Positions 18,421 to 26,800 of a stretch of 46,997 nucleotides of DNA are shown here, one piece after another. Position 1 is the stretch's first letter. Every line of letters begins with the position of its first letter. The stretch comes from Tepidiphilus sp. J10 (GTDB taxonomy: Bacteria > Pseudomonadota > Gammaproteobacteria > Burkholderiales > Thiobacillaceae), in contig CAMDGQ010000032.1 in assembly GCA_945897955.1 (NCBI GenBank), forward strand, positions 1 to 46,997. The letters run 5' to 3'. Under the pieces are notes generated by a model. The model was not told the origin of the DNA and made no database searches. It saw only the letters and a list, made by a program, of their open reading frames with translations. The position numbers and the translations under genes are program-made.

Positions 18421-18454
18421 AATAAAAAACTCCGCCGAGGCGGGGTTTTTTATT
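18421..18454. terminator. Bidirectional intrinsic terminator between trpB2 and rpmG
   Basis: AATAAAAAACTCCGCC-GA-GGCGGGGTTTTTTATT pairs along 16 positions with one T-G wobble. A-runs on the left and T-runs on the right give a functional shape on both strands, so it can end trpB2 (plus) and rpmB-rpmG (minus), which converge here. Confidence 0.9.
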
Positions 18455-18467
18455 GGAACAAGCCGAA

Positions 18468-18635
18468 TTACTTCAGCTTGGTTTCCTTGTAAGCGACATG
18501 CTTGCGGGCGACGGGATCGAACTTGCTGATCTCCATCTTGCCGGGCATGGTCTTCTTGTTCTTGGTCGTGGTGTAGAAATGGCCGGTGCCCGCAGTGGAC
18601 TCCAGCTTGATTTTTTCGCGTCCGCCTTTAGCCAT
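18468..18635 (-). CDS. rpmG: 50S ribosomal protein L33
   Basis: A 55-residue basic protein starting [18 protein letters not shown] and ending [13 protein letters not shown], the normal bacterial L33. The usual Zn-binding CXXC pairs are absent, so this is the zinc-free (C-minus) form typical of Proteobacteria. GGAG sits seven bases before the ATG. It is 12 bases downstream of rpmB and should share its promoter. Confidence 0.96.
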   Translation of the reverse strand: MAKGGREKIKLESTAGTGHFYTTTKNKKTMPGKMEISKFDPVARKHVAYKETKLK

Positions 18636-18647
18636 GATGGGCTCCTA

Positions 18648-18881
18648 TTACAGTACGCCGCTGGCGCGCAGATCGGCCAGGACGGAGTCGATACCATTCT
18701 TGTCGATCAGACGCAGGCCGGCATTGGAAAGACGCAAACGCACCCAACGATTCTCGCTTTCCACCCAGAAACGGCGGTATTGGAGATTGGGCAGAAAACG
18801 ACGTTTGGTTCTGTTGTTGGCATGGGACACATTGTTCCCCACCATCGGCTTCTTGCCGGTGACCTGACATACACGTGCCAT
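18648..18881 (-). CDS. rpmB: 50S ribosomal protein L28
   Basis: A 77-residue L28 starting [23 protein letters not shown], with the family's [26 protein letters not shown] core. Cys5 is present but there is no full zinc motif. An AGAGGT ribosome site precedes the ATG and a strong promoter lies at 18923-18952. The rpmB-rpmG pair is a standard proteobacterial operon. Confidence 0.97.
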   Translation of the reverse strand: MARVCQVTGKKPMVGNNVSHANNRTKRRFLPNLQYRRFWVESENRWVRLRLSNAGLRLIDKNGIDSVLADLRASGVL

Positions 18882-18922
18882 GAGCGATTACCTCTTAAAA
18901 TGGCTGAATCGGAAAGCCGACG

Positions 18923-18952
18923 TTTATATCACAGCGCTATTGCAGCGGTCAA
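18923..18952 (-). promoter_or_regulatory. Sigma-70 promoter of rpmB-rpmG
   Basis: Reading the minus strand: TTGACC (18952-18947), 18 bases, then TATAAA (18928-18923) with a TG one base upstream (extended -10). Transcription would start about 35 bases before the rpmB ATG. The -35 overlaps the last codons of radC. Confidence 0.75.
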
Positions 18953-19623
18953 AGCCAACCGCGTTCGGCGAACGATAAACCTTCTCTGCCGGCGACGATG
19001 AAGTGGTCGAGCACTTTCACGTCGACCAAGCCGAGGGCGGCTTTCAACTGGTCAGTGAGCCAACGGTCGGCCTGGCTTGGTTCGGCGACGCCTGATGGAT
19101 GGTTGTGGGCCAGAATCACGCCGGCGGCATTCCAGGCCAGCGCCTGCTTGACCACTTCACGCGGGTAAACCGAAGTTTGGGTCAGCGTACCGCGAAACAT
19201 TTCGGGCGCGGCGAGGACGCGATTCTGACTATCCAGAAACAGCACCATGAATATTTCGTGGCCGAGGCCGCGCATTTTGAGTTGCAGGAAATCGCGTACC
19301 GCCTGCGGCGAATTCAGCGCATCACCCTGCCGCATTTCCTCGCCCAGTGCGCGCTTGGCCATTTCCAGCACCGCCTGGAGTTGCGCGTATTTGGCCGGCC
19401 CCATGCCGTGAATCGAGCTGAACGCGACAAGATCGGAGGCAAACAGGCGGTTGAGTCCGTCGAAACGATCCAGCAGTTCACGAGCCAGATCGACCGCACT
19501 TTTTCCCGGCACGCCGACACGCAAAAAGATTGCCAGCAACTCCGCATCAGACAGCGCCGCAGCACCGCGTTCCAGCAGCTTCTCGCGCGGCCTCTCGCCT
19601 GCGGGCCAATCCGTGATGGCCAT
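18949..19623 (-). CDS. radC: RadC family JAB/MPN-domain protein
   Basis: A 224-residue protein with an N-terminal helix-hairpin-helix region (about 1-100, [32 protein letters not shown]) and a C-terminal JAB/MPN metalloprotease-like fold carrying the zinc motif HNHPSG followed by the downstream Asp. Historically linked to DNA repair, although the radC102 phenotype was later reassigned, so its function is uncertain. It is a complete chromosomal copy. It ends within the rpmB promoter and begins 39 bases after the cytochrome gene stop. Confidence 0.94.
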   Translation of the reverse strand: MAITDWPAGERPREKLLERGAAALSDAELLAIFLRVGVPGKSAVDLARELLDRFDGLNRLFASDLVAFSSIHGMGPAKYAQLQAVLEMAKRALGEEMRQGDALNSPQAVRDFLQLKMRGLGHEIFMVLFLDSQNRVLAAPEMFRGTLTQTSVYPREVVKQALAWNAAGVILAHNHPSGVAEPSQADRWLTDQLKAALGLVDVKVLDHFIVAGREGLSFAERGWL

Positions 19624-19662
19624 GATGTGTTCTCCCTGTGGGTTGGATTGTTGTGAGCGTCT

Positions 19663-20163
19663 TTACTCGCAAATCATGCCGGCTTCGACCCAGGCGCGCA
19701 CATCTCGCGCCCAGTTTTCCGACCCGCCCGGCACGGAAGGGAATCTTCCATTCGGTGTCATGCCGTTGTCCAGCGCCCAGTTGACGCGCAAGTCATGCAG
19801 CAGATGATTGACCAGCTTGCTGCTCTGATCATCGCCCACGCCCATGTTTCGTTTGATCAGCAGGCAAAGATCGCGCGCCGCCATACCTGTCCAGTCGAGT
19901 TTCTCGTCGGGCGCCATCCATTCGCCGCGCGGCAGGCCGGTGATGCGGCGGGTATGGCAGTTGTCGCACAGGTAACGGGAACGATGGGTGTTGTAGGCGC
20001 GCCCGTTATGCGCCCGGCTGTTGAACTGGTGGCATTGCAGGCAACGGGGATGCTGGAACTTGGCATACAGCGCATCGCTGAATTTCACCGGTTCCATCGC
20101 CGAAGCGAGGCCGGTCGTGAGCAGGAAAGCGCCGGAGAGCAGGAGATGAAGCAGATATTTCAT
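19663..20163 (-). CDS. Periplasmic diheme cytochrome c
   Basis: A 166-residue secreted protein with signal peptide (cleavage after about residue 22, LASA) and two heme c attachment motifs, CLQCH and CDNCH, near residues 41-45 and 67-71. Later Met and His residues could be distal ligands. It resembles uncharacterised small diheme cytochromes of Betaproteobacteria; electron donor and acceptor cannot be told from sequence. Its ATG overlaps the stop of the upstream BPSS1780-type gene by four bases, so the two are probably translationally coupled. Confidence 0.9.
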   Translation of the reverse strand: MKYLLHLLLSGAFLLTTGLASAMEPVKFSDALYAKFQHPRCLQCHQFNSRAHNGRAYNTHRSRYLCDNCHTRRITGLPRGEWMAPDEKLDWTGMAARDLCLLIKRNMGVGDDQSSKLVNHLLHDLRVNWALDNGMTPNGRFPSVPGGSENWARDVRAWVEAGMICE

Positions 20164-20927
20164 GCCGTCTCGGTAGCCGTTTCAATCGGTGCGGCTGGAC
20201 GGAAGATGTCCTGATAGGCAACGTAGGTCGAGGTCAGCGTCCAGGGCACGAATACCAGCAGACCCAGGCCGAACGGGATCAGCAGCGCAATCATGCCCGC
20301 CATGCCGAGGATGAGGCTGTACACCAGGATCGACCGCCAGTTCACCCAGCAAGCCCACAAGCTCCACCACATCGCACGACCGGCGGGGAAACCTTCAAAC
20401 AGCACAAGGGGAGGGGCGAACCAGGTGGCCATCAGCAGCGGGGTGAACAGCAAGGTGCCGAGCCCCATCGCCGGCAGGGCGGTGGCGAGGATCAGTTCCG
20501 CTTGCTCCGGCGTCAGCGACTGCGGGTTCTGGGCCTGTAGCAGCAACATTTCCATGTCGCCGCCGGTGAAGAATTTGACCATCTGGAATATCGCTACGGT
20601 AGCCAGCATGTAGGCCAGGCCGATCAACAGCAACTGGTGGCGACCTTCCCGCCAGCCGGCGGAAAGATAAATGAAGGAAATCGGTTCGCCGCCGCTGCCA
20701 CCGCGACTGGCCGCCATATAACCGGCAACGATGAACGGCGACAGAACGTGCACCGCCAGCACGCCGATCAGCGGCACCATGCCGATCGCGATCAGAATCA
20801 GAAACACCAAGGCAGTCATGCCGGACCACGGAATCGGCGCCAGCATGAACAGCCGCCAGCCCTCCTTGACCCATGCGGAGCCAGCCGCAGCGGGGGGACG
20901 GGAAATGTTAAGCAAGGTCATCGACAT
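20160..20927 (-). CDS. BPSS1780 family membrane protein
   Basis: A 255-residue polytopic inner-membrane protein of the BPSS1780 family, function unknown. Hydrophobic segments include MTALVFLILIAIGMVPLIG, VHVLSPFIVAGYMAA, LLLIGLAYMLATVAIF, ALPAMGLGTLLFTPLLM and two in the C-terminal third (SILVYSLILGMAGMIALLI, GLGLLVFVPWTL). The start at 20927 (MSMTLLNISRPPAAAG) is preferred over 20951, whose eight extra residues do not look like the family; no clear ribosome site helps the choice. It overlaps the diheme cytochrome gene. Confidence 0.82.
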   Translation of the reverse strand: MSMTLLNISRPPAAAGSAWVKEGWRLFMLAPIPWSGMTALVFLILIAIGMVPLIGVLAVHVLSPFIVAGYMAASRGGSGGEPISFIYLSAGWREGRHQLLLIGLAYMLATVAIFQMVKFFTGGDMEMLLLQAQNPQSLTPEQAELILATALPAMGLGTLLFTPLLMATWFAPPLVLFEGFPAGRAMWWSLWACWVNWRSILVYSLILGMAGMIALLIPFGLGLLVFVPWTLTSTYVAYQDIFRPAAPIETATETA

Positions 20928-21016
20928 GGTGTGTATGGCGCAAAGGGGCAAGAATTAACAAGAGTGCCTCGCGCCGGCAAGCGGAAAAGCGATGCTGCGC
21001 ATGAGGAACCCTGGTT

Positions 21017-21081
21017 GGATTGATTCGATTCTAGTTCCGTAGGGTGCGCCGTGCGCACCCTACGGTTTCATGGATCAATCC
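21017..21081. repeat. REP-like nested palindrome between polA and the BPSS1780 gene
   Basis: CCGTAGGGTGCGC-CGT-GCGCACCCTACGG (21037-21065) is a perfect 13-base inverted repeat. Outside it lies a second pair, GGATTGAT (21017-21024) and ATCAATCC (21074-21081). This GTAGGGTGCGC-type palindrome resembles intergenic elements dispersed in betaproteobacterial genomes. It has no T-tract. It lies 31 bases past the polA stop codon (21097) and before the BPSS1780 gene. Confidence 0.75.
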
Positions 21082-21096
21082 GGCGCTGGCGGGCGG

Positions 21097-23805
21097 TCAA
21101 TGCGCCGCTTCCCAGTTCAATCCGACGCCGACTTCCGCCTTCAAAGGCACCTGCAAATGCGCCACGCCGCACATTTTTTGCGGCAGGCCCACGCGCACGG
21201 CATCCAGTTCGTCTTGCGGCACTTCCAGCACCAGTTCGTCATGCACCTGCATGATCAGGCTTGAACGCAGACCGCTGTCATCCAGCCAGCCCTGCACCGC
21301 GATCATCGCCAGCTTGATCAGGTCGGCCGCCGTGCCCTGCATTGGCGCGTTGATTGCGGCGCGCTCGGCGCCCTGGCGGCGCGGTCCGGCGGCGCGTATC
21401 TCCGGCAGATACAGACGGCGGCCGAACAGCGTTTCGACATAGCCATGCAGTTTGGCCTGCTCGCGTGTGCGGTTCATGTAATCCAGCACGCCCGGATAGC
21501 GCGCGAAATAGCGGTCGATATAAAACTGCGCAACGCTGCGCTCGACATTGAGCTGCGCCGCCAGGCCGAACGCCGACATGCCGTAGATCAGGCCGAAATT
21601 CACCGCCTTTGCCATCCGCCGCATGTCGGCTGTCACCGCATCCAGCGCCACGCCCTGAACCTCGGCGGCGGTGGCGGCGTGAATGTCGGCATCGGCGGCA
21701 AAGGCTTTCAGCAGGCTGTCGTCGCCAGACAGGTGCGCCATGATGCGCAATTCGATCTGCGAGTAGTCGGCGGAAACGATGACGTTGCCGGCTTCGGCGA
21801 TGAACGCCTCGCGAATCTTGCGCCCCTCGGCCGTGCGCACCGGAATGTTCTGCAGGTTGGGCTCGTTGCTCGACAGGCGCCCGGTCACCGCCACAGCTTG
21901 TGAATAATTGGTGTGTACCCGGCCGGTGCGCGGGTTGACCATATTCGGCAGCTTGTCGGTATAGGTCGATTTCAGCTTGGCCAGACCGCGATAGTCGAGG
22001 ATCAGTTTCGGTAACGGATGATCGAGCGCGAGTTCCTGCAACGCATCCTCATTGGTCGAAGGCGCGCCACCGGGCGTCTTTTTCGATGGTTTCAGACCAA
22101 GTTGATTGAACAGGATTTCGCCCAGCTGCTTCGGTGAATTCAGATTGAACGGCTGTCCGGCGGCCTCGTACGCCATGCCTTCGAGCCGCATCATTTCCAG
22201 TGCCAGCGTGCCGGAATGCGCGCGCAGCAGATCCGCGTCGAGCTTGACCCCGGTTCGTTCGATCTTCGCCAGGATCGGCAACAGCGGCATTTCGATGTCG
22301 CGGTACACCGACTCCAGGTTGGGTTCCGCCACCAGCGCCGGATGCAGGTTCCGATGCAGTCGCAACGTAATGTCGGCATCTTCGGCTGCGTAGCGACAAG
22401 CGCGTTCGATATCGACCTGATCGAAACCGATCTGATTGGCGCCCTTGCCGCAGACCTCCTCGAATTTGATGGTTTTCTCGCCCAGATGCCGCGCCGCCAA
22501 CGTATCCATGTCGTGCCGCTCATGCGCTTCCAGCACATAGCTTTGCAGCAGGGTGTCGTGCGCAATGCCTTGCAGGTTGATGCCGTGGTTCATCAGCACA
22601 TGCCAGTCGTACTTCAGGTTCTGGCCCACCTTCGGTTTGCCGGCGTCCTCCAGCAAAGGCCGCAACCGCGCCAGTGTTTCCGCCAGCGGCAACTGGGTCG
22701 GCGCGCCGGCATAGCGATGCGCCAGCGGCAGGTAGGCTGCCTCGCCCGGCATCACGCTGAACGACATGCCGACCAGTTGCGCCGTCATGGGGTCGAGACT
22801 GGTGGTTTCCGTGTCGAGGCAGATCAGATCGGCGGCAGCCAGTTTGTCCAGCCAGCGGGCCAGAGCAGCTTCGTCGAGGAGGGTTTCGTATTGACGCTCG
22901 ACCACACTTTTTGAACCCGGATGCGACACGGCAGAATCCGGAACGGGCGTGGGGGTTTCGCCTTGCACCTCGCGCAGCCAGGTCCGAAAGTTGTACTTGG
23001 CGAACAATTCAGCCAATTTCTCCCGGTCTTCCGGTTTCCAGTCCAGTTCATCCAGACGCTGCGGCAGCTCGACATCGCATTTGACGGTGATCAGCTTGCG
23101 CCCCATCGGCAGCCAGTCCAGCGCATTGCGCAGGTTTTCGCCGACCGCGCCTTTGACTTCACCGGCGCGCGCCATCAACGCATCCAGATCGCCAAATTCA
23201 GCCAGCCATTTGACGGCGGTTTTCGGGCCGCACTTCGGCACGCCCGGCACGTTGTCCACCGCATCGCCAACCAGGGTCAGGTAATCGACGATACGGCTGG
23301 GCGGCACGCCGAACTTGCCCAGCACGCCCGCCTCGTCCAGCAACTCGTTGGTCATCGTATTGATCAGGCGCACACGGGAGGTCACCAGCTGCGCCAGATC
23401 CTTGTCGCCGGTCGATACCACCGCCTGCATGCCGGCGGCTTCCGCTTGCCGCGTCAGCGTGCCGATCACATCGTCCGCCTCGACGCCATCCACCATCAGC
23501 AGGGGCCAGCCGAGTGCGCGCACGGCAGCGTGCAAGGGCGCGATCTGGCCGACCAGATCGTCCGGCATGGACGGGCGATTGGCCTTGTATTGCGGATACC
23601 AGTCGTCGCGGAAAGTCTTGCCCTTGGCGTCGAACACGCAAGCGGCATAGGCGCTCGGAAAATCCTTGCGCAGCTTTTTCAGCATATTGATCACGCCATA
23701 CAACGCACCGGTCGGCAGGCCTTCCGGGCTGCGCAGATCGGGCAGTGCGTGGAAGGCGCGATAGAGATAGCTGGAACCGTCAACCAGCAGGAGAGTAGGA
23801 ATCAT
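21097..23805 (-). CDS. polA: DNA polymerase I
   Basis: Pol I fills gaps and removes RNA primers in replication and repair. The start at 23805 (MIPTLLLVDGSSYLYRAF) gives 902 residues; the open frame extends 22 residues upstream but that part is unlike the family and falls in a palindrome. Domains: 5'-3' exonuclease (about 1-290), 3'-5' proofreading exonuclease (about 315-500, with ICLDTETTSLDP keeping the metal-binding Asp and Glu) and polymerase (about 520-902) with motif A DYSQIELR, O-helix KAVNFGLIYGMSAFGL and motif C QVHDE. All three activities appear intact. It lies 70 bases downstream of the giant adhesin gene on the same strand. Confidence 0.97.
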   Translation of the reverse strand: MIPTLLLVDGSSYLYRAFHALPDLRSPEGLPTGALYGVINMLKKLRKDFPSAYAACVFDAKGKTFRDDWYPQYKANRPSMPDDLVGQIAPLHAAVRALGWPLLMVDGVEADDVIGTLTRQAEAAGMQAVVSTGDKDLAQLVTSRVRLINTMTNELLDEAGVLGKFGVPPSRIVDYLTLVGDAVDNVPGVPKCGPKTAVKWLAEFGDLDALMARAGEVKGAVGENLRNALDWLPMGRKLITVKCDVELPQRLDELDWKPEDREKLAELFAKYNFRTWLREVQGETPTPVPDSAVSHPGSKSVVERQYETLLDEAALARWLDKLAAADLICLDTETTSLDPMTAQLVGMSFSVMPGEAAYLPLAHRYAGAPTQLPLAETLARLRPLLEDAGKPKVGQNLKYDWHVLMNHGINLQGIAHDTLLQSYVLEAHERHDMDTLAARHLGEKTIKFEEVCGKGANQIGFDQVDIERACRYAAEDADITLRLHRNLHPALVAEPNLESVYRDIEMPLLPILAKIERTGVKLDADLLRAHSGTLALEMMRLEGMAYEAAGQPFNLNSPKQLGEILFNQLGLKPSKKTPGGAPSTNEDALQELALDHPLPKLILDYRGLAKLKSTYTDKLPNMVNPRTGRVHTNYSQAVAVTGRLSSNEPNLQNIPVRTAEGRKIREAFIAEAGNVIVSADYSQIELRIMAHLSGDDSLLKAFAADADIHAATAAEVQGVALDAVTADMRRMAKAVNFGLIYGMSAFGLAAQLNVERSVAQFYIDRYFARYPGVLDYMNRTREQAKLHGYVETLFGRRLYLPEIRAAGPRRQGAERAAINAPMQGTAADLIKLAMIAVQGWLDDSGLRSSLIMQVHDELVLEVPQDELDAVRVGLPQKMCGVAHLQVPLKAEVGVGLNWEAAH

Positions 23806-23838
23806 GGCGGGGCAGCGAAAGGGGACGCGGCATTGTAG

Positions 23839-23866
23839 TGCTGCCGAGCCGGCCGGCTCGGCAGCA
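23839..23866. other. 28-base perfect palindrome between adhesin gene and polA
   Basis: TGCTGCCGAGCC-GGCC-GGCTCGGCAGCA forms a 12-base GC-rich stem nine bases after the adhesin stop codon. No T-run follows on either strand, so it is not a classical intrinsic terminator. It could stabilise the 3' end of the adhesin mRNA or act with Rho. A TACAAT hexamer immediately downstream on the minus strand (23837-23832) might be a polA -10, but no -35 is visible. Confidence 0.6.
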
Positions 23867-23875
23867 TGCACAGGT

Positions 23876-26800
23876 TCAAACGATGCTTGCGTTGATGGCC
23901 TGCTCGATCTTCAGGGTGACGGCGGGATCGAGGCTGTTGCTGTACACGTCGAAAGTGTGACCGCCCTCGCTCACCGCCGCGCCTTTGCTCCAGACGCCGG
24001 CGCCGTCCTTCAGGCTGACGCTGTCGCCGCCGTCGCCCAGGATGCTCAGGGTCTTGCCGCTGTCGGTCATGTCCAGAACATCCTGCAAGGTCAGATTGGA
24101 CAGACTATGAACCTGCCCCGCCGGCATCAGGTCGAGTGTTTCGATGTTGCTCGGTTTGACCGGACTGGTGGCGAAGTCGAGGTTCTCGCCCAGGCGCAGT
24201 TGCACGACATCGACGCCGGCCAGGCCGTTGAGCGGATTGCCATCGTAGAGCAGCGTGTCGTTGCCGGTGGTCGCGAGCTTGTCGCCGATGTCGATGCTCA
24301 GGGTTGCATTCACCGGAACTGAAGTGCTGGCGCCATCGCTGGTGAAGGCGCTGATGTTCAACGTGCCGCTGCGCGCCCCTTGCAGGAAGCCGAGGTTGTT
24401 GACGTCCGCGTTGTCAATGCCGGCGAGGGTGTAGGTGTCGGTGCCGCTGTCGTAGGCGGCGGCCAGCGGTGCGGCATTGGCGAAGAAGGCGGCGTACTGG
24501 CCGAGGCCGTTGATGGTCAGAGTCGCGGTTTCCGAGCCGTCGGTATCGAGCATGCTGGCGTTGAGGTTGAGCGGGATGATGTCGCCCTCGACGCCAAAGG
24601 ACAGCGTCGGTGTCAGCGTGATGCCGTCGGCAACGCCGGCCACGATCAGATCGAAGCTGACATTGGTCTCGGTCGGCGCCAGACCGGCTTCCCGGGTCAG
24701 CACGCTGAGTTGCAGGCCGGTCACCGTGCCGCTTGCATTTGGCGGCGGCAGCACGGCGATGTAGGCGGGCAGCACGCCGCCCGTCGCCGGAATGGCCCAG
24801 ATGTTGTTGCCGAGGCCGTCGTCGCCGGCATTGGTCGCCAAAATGGCGGCCCCGGCATTGGCGCCGACATAGACCAGATAGCCGTTCGGCACGTTCTTCA
24901 GTGTTGCGCCGAGAACACTTTCGGAACCATCGCCATCAACCAGTCCGGCGGACGTGATATCGAGCTGGATGCGGCTGTCTTCAGCGCCGCTCGCATTGTT
25001 GGCGGCCAGGTTGTAACCGCTGTTGACCGGCGCGATGTTGAAGCTGTCCGTGCCGGAAGCGGCAATGACATTGCCGGCATTTGTTTCCTGGCTCTGCACA
25101 TAGGCGGTCAGGCTGACGGCGCCGCTGGCGTGCGCATCCGGGGTGTAGGTGAAATTCAGCGTGTCGCCGACGCTGACGCCATTGATGACGTAATAGTCGC
25201 CGTCCGGCACACCGGCGACGCCGCTGACCGTCGTGGTCGCGAGCGCGCCACCGGCATCGCTCAAACTGCCGCCGGTGGCCGGGTTGAGGCCGCTGCTATC
25301 GAGTTTCAGATAGAGCTTGCCATCGACCAGACCGGCAAAGCCGGCATCGGCCGGATTGGCGACCTGCACCGTGAACGCGACTGCGTCGCCCTCGTTCGCA
25401 TTCGGCGCGCTGACCGTGACCACGGCCGCGTCGCTGACCGGCGTGATCGGCTGGCTGACCGCGAAGGTGGCGTCGGTGCGCGCACCGCCGGCAGCGTAGG
25501 TGGTCAGTGTGGCGTTGAAGGCGAGGTTGCCGGCGTTGTTGCTGTTCAGGTTGGCCGGCGGCGTGATGCCGATGCCATTGAGCAGCGCTTGCAGCGCCGC
25601 ATTGCCGCCGGTGGCGCTGGCCGTCCAGATCGTTTCGCCGCCGACCGTGGCCGCCGTCATGCCGGTAACCGTGGCGCCGGCCGGCACGTTGGTCAAGGTG
25701 ATGGAGAACGGACCGCTGCCGGAGATCTGCGCGTCGATCAGGTCGTTCGCGTTGAGCGTCGTGTCTTCGAGGGCGACATTGGCGGGCAGCGGCACGACAT
25801 TCCAGGTGTCGATATTTGCCGGCACCTGCGGCACGGCCGCGGTGTCGTCGAATGTGCCGACGGGCGCGGTCTGCAGGGTCCAGCTCGCACTGGCGGCAAC
25901 CGTTGCGGCGGCGCCATCCTGGGTCACCGCGTTGATGCTGATGAGCTGATCGAGGCCGCCCAGCTGGCTGGCGGTGCCGTCCAGATCGAAGGTGACGGTC
26001 CGGCTCAGCGTTGCGCTGTTGAAGGTATCCGCCACGCTCAACAGCCACTGGCCGGTATTGCCGCCCGCCGTCGAGTTGCCGATGTAGGTCGCGCCGACCA
26101 CGTTGACGCCTTGCGGCACGCCGTCGATGATCAACTGGATCAGGCTTTCGCTGGTGTCAGTGTCGGGCGTGTTGCCGGCGTTGACATCATTCAGCTTGCT
26201 GATGGCGACAGTGACGTCGAGCGAGGTCGTGCCGGTCGCGGTGACGATCGTGCCGGCCACGCCGGCGTTGGCGTTGCTGGCGGTGATACCGCTGATCGCG
26301 GCGGCGGCGGCATCGGTGACCGGGTTGATCGTCAGGGTGTAGGTGGCTGAAGTTTGCGTTGTGACGGCGGCCAGGCTGGCGTCGCTGGACGGGTCGGTCA
26401 CCTCGTACTGGATGCCGAAGCTGTCGCTGCCGGAAAGGTTATTGGCGCCCTTGACGTAGAGGTTGTTGATCGCGGCGCCGGTCAGCTTGTACATGCCGGC
26501 ATCGAGCACCACGCCGGGTTGCGATCCGGCCGCAGCGGCCAGCGTGGTGGACGTGCCGTTGCCGAAATAAAGCGTGAAGTTCGGGTTGGCATCAACATCG
26601 GCGGCGGTGATCCATACCGAAGCCAGCGTCTCGTTGCTGTCGCCGTTCTGCGCCTGCAAGGCAAAGCTGACTTGAGCCAACGTGTCCTCGTTCAGCGTCG
26701 TGCTGGTGTTCAGCGTGGCTTCCGGCGATGGCGTGATCGTGGTGGACAGCGCAATCGGCGCGTCGCTCAGCGAGTTGCCGTCATCCTCGGTGGTGATCGG

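Noticed and set aside
24380..26350. Long plus-strand open frame (about 650 codons) opposite the adhesin gene; a similar one at 29543-31582
   Set aside because: Both are shadows of the repetitive, GC-rich adhesin coding strand: composition is Gly/Arg/Val/Ala low-complexity, there is no ribosome site and no recognisable domain, and the minus-strand frame is clearly the real protein.
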